NCBI RefSeq assembly: GCF_027923225.1
Contig: NZ_BSDI01000009.1
Span: forward strand, 62,001-126,000
Length of the DNA stretch: 64,000 nt
DNA from: Phytohabitans aurantiacus
GTDB lineage: Bacteria > Actinomycetota > Actinomycetes > Mycobacteriales > Micromonosporaceae
Direction: 5' to 3'
The notes below the pieces were generated by a model. The model was not told the DNA's origin and searched no databases. It worked only from the letters and a program-made list of their open reading frames with translations. The position numbers and the translations under genes were made by a program. Shown piece by piece: positions 23,437 to 31,486 of this stretch. Numbering within the stretch: the stretch's first letter is position 1; every line of letters starts with the position of its first letter.

Positions 23437-23835
23437 ATGGTTTCCCGCGTGACGACGGACTCCCCATCGCTGCCCCGAGCGCTGCGGTGGGCGGTGTGGC
23501 TGTTGCTCGGCGAAGCCGCGGTACTTGCCCTGATCACGGCCTTTCTCGTGTACGAGGACGTGACCGCCACGGCCACCAGCCTCGCGAGCGCGCTGATCGT
23601 CACCGGGTTCGCGGCTGTTGGCGCGCTCCTGGTCTTCCTTCTCGCCCGGGCGCTCGCCGCTCGCAGGTCGGGCGCGCGCGGTCCGGCCATCGTGGTGCAG
23701 CTCATGTTCCTGCCCGTGGGCTACTTCATGATCCAAGGTGGCCTCGCGTGGGTGGGCGTACCCGTGCTGGCGCTCGCCCTTCTGGTGGGCGCCCTACTCG
23801 TCAGTCCGTCCACCACAAAAGCGCTGGGTCTTTAG
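23437..23835 (+). CDS. Small four-span membrane protein of unknown function
   Basis: A 132-residue protein with about four hydrophobic segments: WAVWLLLGEAAVLALITAFLV, SALIVTGFAAVGALLVFLLA, VQLMFLPVGYFMIQ, and VPVLALALLVGALLV. A short basic loop (ARALAARRSGARG) lies between the second and third. No family is recognised with confidence; it resembles generic actinobacterial integral membrane proteins. It diverges from the lipid kinase gene across 41 bp. GTG 23449 is an alternative start. Confidence 0.65.
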   Translation: MVSRVTTDSPSLPRALRWAVWLLLGEAAVLALITAFLVYEDVTATATSLASALIVTGFAAVGALLVFLLARALAARRSGARGPAIVVQLMFLPVGYFMIQGGLAWVGVPVLALALLVGALLVSPSTTKALGL

Positions 23836-23895
23836 ATAAGTAAGACCGACTGGTTGTCCGCTACCCCCGCTGAGCTGCGCCTAGAGTGTGAGGCC

Positions 23896-24594
23896 GTGAC
23901 TGTTGAGGGTGCGGTGCGGCCACCGGCGTACCAGACGCTGGCGGAGCAACTGCGTGCTGAAATCACTTCGGGACGGCTCCGGCCGGGGGAGCGCCTGCCC
24001 ACCGAGCCGCAGCTGTGCCTCCGGTCCGGGGTCAGCCGCAGCACGGTGCGGGAGGCCCTGCGCCTGCTGGCGAGCCAGCACCTGATCGTGACCACGCGAG
24101 GGGTCACCGGCGGCTCCTTCGTGGCCCATCCGAGCCCGGAGCAGCTCTCCGACAGCCTGTCGACCGGGGTCAGCCTGCTGTTGACCACCGCGACGGCTGA
24201 CATGGCAGACCTGCTGGAGGCGCGCGAGACGCTGGAGGTGCCGGCGGCGGCGCAGGCGGCCGGACGGCGTACCGACGAGCACCTCACCAACCTGCGGGCG
24301 GCGCTCTTCGACCCCGCCGTCGACGGCCTGCCGACGATGCTGGCCGCGCACCGGGCGTTCCACACGGCTCTGGTGGCCGCCACCGGCAACCCGCTGCTGG
24401 TGCTGCTCAGCCGCCCGCTGTACCAGATCGCGAACGAGCGCGAGCTGGCCGAGGCGGCGCCGAAGGGCTTCTGGGAGCGGATCGACACCGAGCACCGCGA
24501 GATCCTGCGCTTCGTGACGGCCCGTGACGCCGCGGGGGCCGCCCGCGCGGCGCGCGCCCACCTTGGCTTCTTGCGCGGCTGCTACGTGCGCTAG
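23896..24594 (+). CDS. FadR-subfamily GntR transcriptional regulator
   Basis: A regulator of about 232 residues. The N-terminal winged helix has YQTLAEQLRAEITSGRLRPG, then LPTEPQLCLRSGVSRSTVRE, a typical GntR HTH. The C-terminal all-helical FCD domain has LLEARETLEVPAAAQAA and the metal/ligand-site histidines in LAAHRAFHTALVAATGN and IDTEHREIL. FCD regulators sense small carboxylates or fatty-acid derivatives; the ligand here is unknown. The start is uncertain: GTG 23896 and TTG 23854 are both possible. It converges on the rsbW-like gene with a 10-bp gap. Confidence 0.85.
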   Translation: MTVEGAVRPPAYQTLAEQLRAEITSGRLRPGERLPTEPQLCLRSGVSRSTVREALRLLASQHLIVTTRGVTGGSFVAHPSPEQLSDSLSTGVSLLLTTATADMADLLEARETLEVPAAAQAAGRRTDEHLTNLRAALFDPAVDGLPTMLAAHRAFHTALVAATGNPLLVLLSRPLYQIANERELAEAAPKGFWERIDTEHREILRFVTARDAAGAARAARAHLGFLRGCYVR

Positions 24595-24604
24595 GGCTTG
24601 GGCC

Positions 24605-25015
24605 TTAACCGCTGACGCGGCGGGTGAGCAGCGTGATGGTCGCGCGGCCGCCGGTGGCCGTTGCGGCCGCCGAGGTGGTCAGCGCGGTGAGCACCTTCCA
24701 CGCGAAGGACGACTCGGAGGGCAGGCGCGCGCCCGGCACCGTGCTGACGGTGACCTCGACGGTGAGCGCGTCGTCGGTGACCGAGAACCGGCACTCCAGC
24801 TCCGCGCCGCGAGTGGCGATCGCGAGAAGCATCGCGCACGCCTCGTCGACCGCGATGCGGAGGTCTTCGATCTCGTCGAGCGCGAAGTGCAGGCGTGCCG
24901 CGAGACCGGCCGTCGCGGTGCGCAGGACGCCGAGATAGCCGACGTCGGCTGGCACGGTGAGCAGCACGACGTCGTCTTCGATCACCGGCTCCACATGCGC
25001 TGTCAGTTGACTCAC
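24605..25015 (-). CDS. RsbW-like anti-sigma regulatory factor (HATPase_c fold)
   Basis: A 136-residue protein with the fold of RsbW/SpoIIAB serine kinases. LDEIEDLRIAVDEACAMLLA is the N-box region and LPSESSFAWKVLTALT follows. The N-box Asn is not obvious (DEAC then AMLL, where related proteins often have EACTNA), so kinase activity may be weak or lost. These proteins sequester SigB/SigF-type sigma factors. No sigma or antagonist gene is adjacent, unlike the usual rsbW-sigF pairing. GTG 25015 overlaps a GGAG sequence (GGAGTG). Confidence 0.75.
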   Translation of the reverse strand: MSQLTAHVEPVIEDDVVLLTVPADVGYLGVLRTATAGLAARLHFALDEIEDLRIAVDEACAMLLAIATRGAELECRFSVTDDALTVEVTVSTVPGARLPSESSFAWKVLTALTTSAAATATGGRATITLLTRRVSG

Positions 25016-25049
25016 TCCGCCCGAGACGCAAGACCCCCGAAGCAGCACC

Positions 25050-25547
25050 CTACCGGGCGAGGCGGGCTAACGGGATGCCGGTAAGGCGGTACGGCAGCCA
25101 CTCGTCCTGCACGGTGAAGCCGAGCCCGGCGTAGACGTCGCGGGCGGGGTTCCAGTGCAGTACCTGGAGGTCGAGACGGGCGTAGCCGCGATCGACGCAG
25201 ATGCGGGCGAGTTCGGCGAGGAGCCGCCGGCCGACACCGGTGCCGCGGGCCTCCGGGCGCACATAGATGTCTTCGAGGTAGACGCCGTGCACACCTTCCC
25301 AGGTGGAGAAGTTCAGGAACCACAGCGCGTAACCGGCGAGCCGCCCGTCCAACTCGGCGACGTGGCCGAAGAGCGCGGGCGCCGGGTCGAACAGAGCGGT
25401 GTGTAGCTGGGGTTCGGTGAGGTGGCACTGATCGGGTGCCTTCTCGAAGGTGGCGAGTTCGTGCACCATCGCGACGATGGCCGGCACGTCCTCGGGACGC
25501 GCCGGCCGGATCGTGGCTGTGCCAGGCTCGCTGGGCACAGTTGTCAC
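25050..25547 (-). CDS. GNAT-family acetyltransferase (diamine acetyltransferase-like)
   Basis: A 165-residue GNAT protein. The CoA loop is EARGTGVGRRLLAELAR, after the strand VYLEDIYVRPE. LQVLHWNPARDVYAGLGFTV is the C-terminal motif. The combination of FNFSTWEG-like (LNFSTWEGVHGVYLEDIYV) and WN..A...Y resembles spermidine/spermine and thialysine acetyltransferases. GTG 25547 overlaps the sodN stop by 4 bp, so it is translated with the superoxide dismutase gene. That coupling is unusual and no functional link is known to me. Confidence 0.85.
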   Translation of the reverse strand: MTTVPSEPGTATIRPARPEDVPAIVAMVHELATFEKAPDQCHLTEPQLHTALFDPAPALFGHVAELDGRLAGYALWFLNFSTWEGVHGVYLEDIYVRPEARGTGVGRRLLAELARICVDRGYARLDLQVLHWNPARDVYAGLGFTVQDEWLPYRLTGIPLARLAR

Positions 25548-25948
25548 GCTTGCTTGGTCTCCCAGAAGATCTTGGCGATTTCTTCGATCTTGCCGAGCAG
25601 CTCGTCGGCCTTGGCGGGGTCGGTCGTCCCCTTGGCGCCCGCGGCGCCAGCCAGCTTGGTGGCCTCGTTGAAGAGCTGGTGGAGCTGGGGGTACTTCTCG
25701 AAGTGAGGCGCCTTGAAGTAGTCGGTCCACAGCACCCAGAGGTGGTGCTTGACCAGCTCGGCGCGCTGCTCCTTGATGATCAAGGCCCGAGTGCGGAACT
25801 CCGGGTCGGTGTTCGCCTGGTACTTCTCGGCGATCGCCTTGACCGACTCGGCCTCGATCCGCGCCTGTGCCGGGTCATAGACGCCACACGGCAAATCGCA
25901 GTGCGCGCTCACGACTGTGCGCGGAGAAAGAATGCGTGGAAGTCGCAT
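25544..25948 (-). CDS. sodN: Nickel superoxide dismutase
   Basis: A 134-residue precursor. A 15-residue leader (MRLPRILSPRTVVSA) is followed by the nickel hook HCDLPCGVYDP. After cleavage His1, Cys2 and Cys6 of the mature chain bind nickel, and Tyr9 lines the active site. The rest (ALIIKEQRAELVKHHLWVLW and a helical C-terminus) fits the four-helix hexameric enzyme. It removes cytoplasmic superoxide. The maturation protease SodX is divergent just upstream. GGAGG precedes the ATG. Confidence 0.97.
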   Translation of the reverse strand: MRLPRILSPRTVVSAHCDLPCGVYDPAQARIEAESVKAIAEKYQANTDPEFRTRALIIKEQRAELVKHHLWVLWTDYFKAPHFEKYPQLHQLFNEATKLAGAAGAKGTTDPAKADELLGKIEEIAKIFWETKQA

Positions 25949-26023
25949 AAGGACCCCTCCATGGACGTTTGCGATGATCCAAGAAAGACCCTACTCCTGC
26001 GGGAGTTGGGCTACCTGAGAGAG

Positions 26024-26344
26024 GTGAAACACACCATCGTGTACGCGGTACTCGTGCGAGGTCCGTCGATGGCTCCGACGCTGCGCAATGGCGACGCGTT
26101 GCTGGTGCGCCGGGGTGGCCGGGTCCGGCCCGGCGACGTGGTGGTCGCGCGGTTCCGTTCCAGGCCAGACCTGCTCGTGGTCAAGCGCGCGGTCCGCGAG
26201 GAGGACGGCGGTTGGTGGGTACGCGGGGACAACGACCTGGTAACCGACGATTCCCGTGCGTACGGGGTCGCGGACGTCGTCGGGCGGGTATTGCTTCGCT
26301 ACTGGCCCCGCCCTGGGTTTATGCTCAGAAATCGGACCGGGTGA
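26024..26344 (+). CDS. sodX: Nickel-type superoxide dismutase maturation protease
   Basis: A protein of about 106 residues of the S26 signal-peptidase type that removes the SodN leader. The nucleophile Ser is in VRGPSMAPTLRNGD and the general-base Lys in LLVVKRAVREE. GDNDLVTDDSRAYGVADVVGRV is the late S26 box. It lacks a long membrane anchor, as expected for cytoplasmic SodX. Start is uncertain: GTG 26024 gives the usual length, while ATG 25961 adds 21 residues but lies within the sodN upstream region. sodN and sodX are divergent. Confidence 0.9.
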   Translation: MKHTIVYAVLVRGPSMAPTLRNGDALLVRRGGRVRPGDVVVARFRSRPDLLVVKRAVREEDGGWWVRGDNDLVTDDSRAYGVADVVGRVLLRYWPRPGFMLRNRTG

Positions 26345-26453
26345 CCCCCGCACCGCACCGCCGCTCTTCGCTCACCGACGCGCGCCGAGCCGGCGGGACT
26401 GCACCGTTCGCCGCCGGGCGCGAGCGAGTAAGCCGCACGCTGGGAGTCACCGC

Positions 26454-27617
26454 ATGTCATCGTCCTCACCGTCCTCATTGGATCCCGTCTTCGAACTACA
26501 CCGCGGCGGCAAGATGGCCGTCGCCTCGACCGTGCCGCTGACCAGCCGGGAAGACCTTTCTCTCGCGTACACGCCGGGTGTGGCCCGGGTGTGCGAGGCC
26601 ATCGCCGCCGAGCCGGCGCTGGTCGCCGACTACACCTGGGTCGGGCACACCGTCGCGGTGGTCACCGACGGGTCGGCGGTGCTGGGCCTTGGCAACATCG
26701 GCGCCCGCGCCGCGATGCCCGTCATGGAGGGCAAAGCGGTGCTCTTCAAACAGTTCGGCGGCGTCGACGCGGTGCCGATCTGCCTCGACACGCAAGACGT
26801 CGACGAGATCGTGTCGGTGGTGACCGCGCTGGCTCCGTCGTTCGGCGGGATCAACCTGGAAGACATCTCCGCGCCGCGCTGCTTCGAGATCGAACGCCGG
26901 CTCGACGAGGCGCTGCCGATCCCGGTCTTCCACGACGACCAGCACGGCACGGCGATCGTGGTACTGGCCGCGCTGCGCAACGCCGCCGCCCTGCTCGACC
27001 GCAAGCTGGCCGACCTGCGTGTGGTCGTGAGCGGTGCGGGTGCCGCTGGCGTGGCCGTCACGAAGATGCTGATCGCGGGCGGTGTCGACGGCGCCGAGGT
27101 GGTGGTGGTCGACTCGCGCGGCATCATTCACGAAGGGCGTGACGACCTCACCGCGGTCAAGGCCGAGCTCGCCGCCACGACCAACGCCGCGGGCCGCAGC
27201 GGTGGCATCGCCGAGGCGCTGGCTGGTGCCGATGTGCTGGTCGGGGTGTCCGGCGGGCAGATCTCCGAAGAGGCCGTGGCCGGCATGGCGCCCGGCGGGA
27301 TCGTCTTCGCCCTCGCCAACCCCACGCCCGAGGTGCACCCCGACGTGGCGGCCCGGCACGCCGCCCTGGTCGCCACCGGGCGCAGTGACTTCCCGAACCA
27401 GATCAACAACGTGCTCGCGTTTCCGGGCATCTTCCGGGGCGCCCTGGAAGCCCGCGCCTCCCGCATCACCGACGCGATGAAGGTCGCGGCGGCCGACGCG
27501 ATCGCCGGCGTGGTGGCCGACGCCCTGCACCCCGACGCGTTCGTGCCGTCGGCGCTCGACCCGCGCGTGGCGCCCGCTGTGGCCGCCGCGGTCGCCGCCG
27601 CAGCCGCTTCAGCCTGA
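26454..27617 (+). CDS. NAD(P)-dependent malic enzyme, small bacterial type
   Basis: A 387-residue enzyme that oxidatively decarboxylates malate to pyruvate. Motifs: LSLAYTPGVARVCEAIA at the N-terminus, VTDGSAVLGLGNIGA, MEGKAVLFKQFGGVDAVPIC with the catalytic Lys, NLEDISAPRCFEIE, VFHDDQHGTAIV for metal binding, and the nucleotide fold VVSGAGAAGVAV. NQINNVLAFPGIFRGAL is close to the end. No phosphotransacetylase-like domain is fused, unlike E. coli MaeB. Coenzyme preference cannot be read reliably. ATG 26454 follows GGGAG. Confidence 0.93.
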   Translation: MSSSSPSSLDPVFELHRGGKMAVASTVPLTSREDLSLAYTPGVARVCEAIAAEPALVADYTWVGHTVAVVTDGSAVLGLGNIGARAAMPVMEGKAVLFKQFGGVDAVPICLDTQDVDEIVSVVTALAPSFGGINLEDISAPRCFEIERRLDEALPIPVFHDDQHGTAIVVLAALRNAAALLDRKLADLRVVVSGAGAAGVAVTKMLIAGGVDGAEVVVVDSRGIIHEGRDDLTAVKAELAATTNAAGRSGGIAEALAGADVLVGVSGGQISEEAVAGMAPGGIVFALANPTPEVHPDVAARHAALVATGRSDFPNQINNVLAFPGIFRGALEARASRITDAMKVAAADAIAGVVADALHPDAFVPSALDPRVAPAVAAAVAAAAASA

Positions 27618-27644
27618 TCAGGGGTGGTGTTAGCGTGCATTTCC

Positions 27645-28598
27645 ATGCGCGCTGCCTACGCCTCCTCGTTCGACGACGGGAACCCGCTCGCCGCCCTCAC
27701 GGTCGGCGAGCGGCCGGCACCTGAGATGCCGGACGAGAGCTGGACGGTCGTCGACGTCCGCGCCAGCTCGCTCAACCACCACGACCTGTGGTCGCTGCGC
27801 GGCGTCGGGCTCACCGAGCAGCAGCTCCCAATGATCCTGGGCTGCGACGCGGCGGGCGTCGACTCCGCCGGCACCGAGGTCGTCGTGTACCCGGTGATTC
27901 CCGACCCGGGCGACCCGCGCGGCTACTCGCTGCTCTCCGAGAATCACCCCGGCACGCTCGCCGACCAGGTGGCCGTGCCGCGCGCCAACCTCGTGCCGAA
28001 GCCCGCCGCGCTCAGCTTCGTCGACGCGGCGTGCCTGCCCACGGCCTGGCTGACCGCGTACCGGATGCTCACCACACGCGGCAGGGTCAGCGAGGGGGAG
28101 GCCGTGCTGGTGCAGGGCGCCGGTGGTGGCGTCGCCACCGCCGCGGTGGTGCTCGCCGTCGCGCTCGGCAAGAGGGTGTACGCCACCAGCCGTGACGCCG
28201 GGAAGCGGGAGCGCATCGCGGATCTGGGTGCCACGGCGGTCGAGCCGGGCGCGCGGCTCGCGGAACGCGTCGACGTGGTGATCGAGACGGTGGGCGCGGC
28301 GACATTCGAGCACTCGCTGAAGTGCGCGGCGCCCGGCGCGCGCATCGTCGTGTCGGGCGCGACCGCCGGATACGAGGCGAAGGTCAACCTGCGCCGGCTG
28401 TTCGCCATGCAGCTCGACATCCTCGGCTCCTCGATGGGTACCCCGCAGGAGCTCGCCGGCCTGCTCGCGCTCTGCGAAGAGCAGGGGATCCGGCCGGTCG
28501 TCGACAGCGTGCACGGGTTCACCGAGGCCGCCGGAGCGTTCGAGCGGCTCGACTCCGGCGACGTCTTCGGCAAGGTCGTGCTGGACCACACACGGTAA
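27645..28598 (+). CDS. MDR-superfamily zinc-type alcohol dehydrogenase/quinone oxidoreductase
   Basis: A 317-residue medium-chain reductase. The GroES-like N-terminal half has SSLNHHDLWSLRGVG and LGCDAAGVD, where relatives have an EFSG-type turn. The NAD(P)-binding half has VLVQGAGGGVATAAVVLAVAL. The cysteine set of structural zinc is missing, so it may be a zinc-free quinone-oxidoreductase-like member. Substrate unknown. It lies 27 bp after the malic enzyme gene, probably in the same transcript, and a strong hairpin follows. Confidence 0.85.
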   Translation: MRAAYASSFDDGNPLAALTVGERPAPEMPDESWTVVDVRASSLNHHDLWSLRGVGLTEQQLPMILGCDAAGVDSAGTEVVVYPVIPDPGDPRGYSLLSENHPGTLADQVAVPRANLVPKPAALSFVDAACLPTAWLTAYRMLTTRGRVSEGEAVLVQGAGGGVATAAVVLAVALGKRVYATSRDAGKRERIADLGATAVEPGARLAERVDVVIETVGAATFEHSLKCAAPGARIVVSGATAGYEAKVNLRRLFAMQLDILGSSMGTPQELAGLLALCEEQGIRPVVDSVHGFTEAAGAFERLDSGDVFGKVVLDHTR

Positions 28599-28628
28599 GG
28601 CGCCGCCACCGATCGCGGTGGCGGCGCC
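28599..28628. terminator. Bidirectional terminator hairpin
   Basis: GGCGCCGCCACC (28599-28610) pairs perfectly with GGTGGCGGCGCC (28617-28628) around loop GATCGC. It begins directly after the stop of the MDR reductase and lies 13 bp beyond the stop of the convergent metallopeptidase gene. Confidence 0.88.
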
Positions 28629-28641
28629 TCACATCAAGGGG

Positions 28642-30858
28642 TCAGGCGGCTGGCGCCCCACCCGGCTGCACGACACCGTTCACCGTCAGGGTGTACGGCG
28701 CGTTCTGGTTGACCTGCTCGGTCGGCTCGTCGTAGGCGACGATGGCGACCACCGTCGGGAACCCTGCGAACTGCGCGAGCTCGGCCTTGGTGAGCTGCAC
28801 CTTGCGCTTGTGGTTGTACTGCGCCTGCAGCGCGACCTGGTTCTTGGCGTCGATGCCGACCAGGCGGACGCTCCAGTCGGCAACCTCGACCGGGTTGATC
28901 TCGGTCGGGGAGTCGAACGCCGACAGGCTGGAGCCGTCGCTGATCGTCGTGCCGCCCAGGGTCACGTCGTCGATCAGCAGACCGCCCTCGTTGACCCCAC
29001 CGTCGCTGACGTACCGGAAGCCCAGCAGGACCGTCTGGCCGGCGTACGCGGTGAGGTCGAACGTGTGCTGCTCGAACCCGTCGGTGGTGCCGTTGAGCGA
29101 CGGCCCGAACGGACCCGCGACCGTCTTGTCACCAGCGATGGCGGTGTACGTGTCGCCGCCGTCGGTGGAGACCACGACGTACCCGTAGTCGTACCCGGCC
29201 TCGGCGCCGTACTTCGCGAGGAAGCTCAGCGTCGCATTGCTGGCGGGCACGGCGACCGAGGCGATCGCGGCGTTGTCGAGGTTGTTGCCGTTGCCGGAGA
29301 ACAGCACCGGGTTGCCCGGCCGGTCAGGGTCGTTGTTCACGACCGTCCAGGCGAGCGGCAGGGACGGCAATGTGGCCGCGCCCTGGAACGACAGCGACTT
29401 CAGCTCACGGCCCTTGAGGAAGGTGCCGTCGGCCTTGCGCAGCGCCACGTAGTCAGCGCCGTTGGGTGCCGCGCCCGGCTCGTCGTACGCGTCCGGGTTG
29501 GCCAGGTTGACCGTGGAGCGGACGCTGGCCGAGGTGACCTTCTTCTTCGGTACGCCGAGCATGACGCCCCGGCGGGACTCGCCGACGATCTTGTCGACGA
29601 GAACCGAGGTCTGGTACTCGTGGATCACCTTGTACGGGTCGCTCTGGCCTTCGGCTTCCAGTGCCGCGTCGAGGCTGGCCAGCCCCTGGAACTCGCCGTC
29701 CCGGTGCAGCTTGGAGAGGATCTCCGGCCCGAACTGGTCGTGCAGGTACAGCATGAACTGGTAGGCGTTGCCGTAGTCGGCGAGCACCTCGTTCGGCTGG
29801 CCCTCACCCCAGAGCGTCAGTGAGTTCTCCGGACCGCCACAGTCTCGAGGATTCGGGTTGTACGGCGTCTGCACCGGCCCGAAACCCTGGAAGCAGTACA
29901 GGTGGCTGTCGGCGCCACGGTCGAACACCGTCGCCGTGGTGTTGGAGTACCCGGTCAGCATCTGGGCGTAGTCCGAGAGGCCCTCGTTGATCCAGTTCCC
30001 CTCGAACGGGTCGGTGTAGTAGTGCAGCAGGTGCTGCCACTCGTGCGCGAACGTGCTCTCGTACGCGGTCGGGCGAGCCGGCCGGCTGGTGCACAGGTCG
30101 CTGGTGGGCTCGTCCGGCGGGTTGGCTCCGGTGCGGTGCGCCCAGTCGAACGCGTCGACCGTCATCACGTTGCGGTCGAGCAGCTCGTTGATCTGCGCCG
30201 AGAAGAAGCCCGCGATGTAGGTCGGAGCCGCCGGGAACGTGTAGAAGTTGTCGTCCCGGACGTTGTCGATGAGGGCGACCGTGCGGTTGCCCGCTCCGGT
30301 GTAGTTGCCGCCGTTTCCGTTGGCGTCCGGCGGCACCGTCGCGTTGGTGCCGTCGCGGTCCGGCGGCGTGCTGAAGGCCGCCGTCTCCTTCGGGTACATG
30401 TTGTTGTCGAACTCATCGACGAAGTACGCCACCTGCTCGTCGGTGACCTGCGTCGAGTTCGGGATCTGCGCGCGGCAGTCCCCGGCCGGGAACGCGGTGT
30501 CGTTGGCGACCCAGACCTCGATGTTGTCGCCGACGCCGCGCAGCGTGTAGTCCTTGCGGTACAGGCTGCCCTGGACGTCGTCGAGCCCCAGCCACTGCCG
30601 AACCGTGCCAACCGGCGGCGTGTCGGCCTGAGCCTGGATCCGCTGGCGAGCCGATGCCTTCGGCTGGTACCGCTCCGGTACGTCGACCTTCTTGCCATCG
30701 AGCTTGAAATCAGTCCGGGTCAATTCCCGGAAATCGCTCGGCTGGTTCGCATTGCGTACCGGCGCGGGGGCGGCTGCCGCCGACGACGCCGGAACGATGG
30801 TCACCAGGGGAAGGACGAGAGCGGTGGCTGCGGCCCCAACAATGCGGCTGCGTGCCAT
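28642..30858 (-). CDS. Secreted zinc metallopeptidase (immune inhibitor A-like)
   Basis: A 738-residue exported protein. Residues 1-30 are a Sec signal peptide ending SSAAAA. The catalytic core has HEWQH (272-276) and Glu292 in WINEGLSDYAQM, the third zinc ligand, as in gluzincins of the M6 immune-inhibitor type. The C-terminal third holds a jelly-roll-like domain (LLIDDVTLGGTTISDG) of the MAM/InhA C-terminal kind. Expected to be extracellular and calcium-stabilised. ATG 30858 follows AAGGGGG. The small LuxR-like gene lies 119 bp upstream in the same direction. Confidence 0.85.
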   Translation of the reverse strand: MARSRIVGAAATALVLPLVTIVPASSAAAAPAPVRNANQPSDFRELTRTDFKLDGKKVDVPERYQPKASARQRIQAQADTPPVGTVRQWLGLDDVQGSLYRKDYTLRGVGDNIEVWVANDTAFPAGDCRAQIPNSTQVTDEQVAYFVDEFDNNMYPKETAAFSTPPDRDGTNATVPPDANGNGGNYTGAGNRTVALIDNVRDDNFYTFPAAPTYIAGFFSAQINELLDRNVMTVDAFDWAHRTGANPPDEPTSDLCTSRPARPTAYESTFAHEWQHLLHYYTDPFEGNWINEGLSDYAQMLTGYSNTTATVFDRGADSHLYCFQGFGPVQTPYNPNPRDCGGPENSLTLWGEGQPNEVLADYGNAYQFMLYLHDQFGPEILSKLHRDGEFQGLASLDAALEAEGQSDPYKVIHEYQTSVLVDKIVGESRRGVMLGVPKKKVTSASVRSTVNLANPDAYDEPGAAPNGADYVALRKADGTFLKGRELKSLSFQGAATLPSLPLAWTVVNNDPDRPGNPVLFSGNGNNLDNAAIASVAVPASNATLSFLAKYGAEAGYDYGYVVVSTDGGDTYTAIAGDKTVAGPFGPSLNGTTDGFEQHTFDLTAYAGQTVLLGFRYVSDGGVNEGGLLIDDVTLGGTTISDGSSLSAFDSPTEINPVEVADWSVRLVGIDAKNQVALQAQYNHKRKVQLTKAELAQFAGFPTVVAIVAYDEPTEQVNQNAPYTLTVNGVVQPGGAPAA

Positions 30859-30977
30859 ATATCCCCCTTGTGAATGGACGCTAGTACATACCGATGCCTA
30901 CCGGTACGCAGGTACGAGCGCAAGAGACCTTCCCGGATTATCCGATGTGGACGTCCGTAATGTCGGTAACGACGCCT

Positions 30978-31247
30978 TCAAGCGGCACGTGAGTCTGGAC
31001 GGTGCCGGCCGATCCGGACGAGCCCGAGTTGGCCGAGCATCACGCCCAGGGTGAACCGGTTGGGCGCGCCGAAGCGGCGCATGAGGTCGCTGACCCGGCG
31101 CCGCACCGTGCGGTCGCTCGTGTCGAGGTGGAAAGCGACGCGCTGGTCGCTACGGCCAGTGAGCAACTCGGCGAGCAGCCGGTGCTCCTCTTCTGAGAGG
31201 ACGAAGGCAAACGGCACATCGTCCGCCTCGTCGGTATTCAACTTCAT
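30978..31247 (-). CDS. Stand-alone LuxR-type HTH protein (89 residues)
   Basis: Almost the whole protein is a LuxR/GerE helix-turn-helix: LSEEEHRLLAELLTGRSDQR, then VAFHLDTSDRTVRRRVSDLM and FGAPNRFTLGVML (about residues 17-72). There is no receiver or ligand domain. Only an acidic N-terminal 15 residues precede it. It lies between a secreted peptidase gene (same strand, downstream) and the giant secreted-protein operon (divergent), so it is a candidate regulator of both. Its DNA site is unknown; a 13-bp palindrome lies in the divergent gap. Confidence 0.75.
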   Translation of the reverse strand: MKLNTDEADDVPFAFVLSEEEHRLLAELLTGRSDQRVAFHLDTSDRTVRRRVSDLMRRFGAPNRFTLGVMLGQLGLVRIGRHRPDSRAA

Positions 31248-31486
31248 GAAAGCCCTCCCCGTGTGGGCATGCCCGCACGGCTGGCGGACCTCCTGATTGT
31301 GGACAGTGCGTGTGCCGTTGGCAACGGTGCGCTAATGGCGGATATGTGGCCCAACCCGGCCACTGGGGCGTCAGCGCGAGCGATCCGCCGTGGCCGGAAG
31401 CGGTCAGGTCCATTGTGGCCTCTCAAGACATCGAATACGTTCCACGCGCCGATCGACTTCGACGGCCTCGCCTACGGGGGTGCCTG
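31248..31486. promoter_or_regulatory. Divergent promoter region of the secreted-giant cluster
   Basis: A 239-bp gap between the LuxR-like gene and the giant secreted-protein gene. It contains the 13-bp palindrome CCGTTG-G-CAACGG (31315-31327) and the 10-bp palindrome GGGCATGCCC (31265-31274). Either could be an operator for the adjacent HTH protein. A GGGGG sequence precedes the ATG at 31487. No clear -35/-10 pair was settled on. Confidence 0.45.

Noticed and set aside
25961..26023. Upstream ATG for sodX
   Set aside because: It would put 21 extra residues inside the sodN promoter and leader region, and known SodX proteins begin close to the PSMxPTL motif. It is kept only as an alternative.
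27615..27640. TGATCA at the malic enzyme stop as a third copy of the hairpin family
   Set aside because: The stop region has TGATCA but no CGTC/GACG arms and no complementary partner, so it is a chance hexamer.
31265..31274. GGGCATGCCC palindrome as a definite operator
   Set aside because: A 10-bp GC-rich palindrome is expected by chance in such DNA. It is listed only as part of the promoter region.
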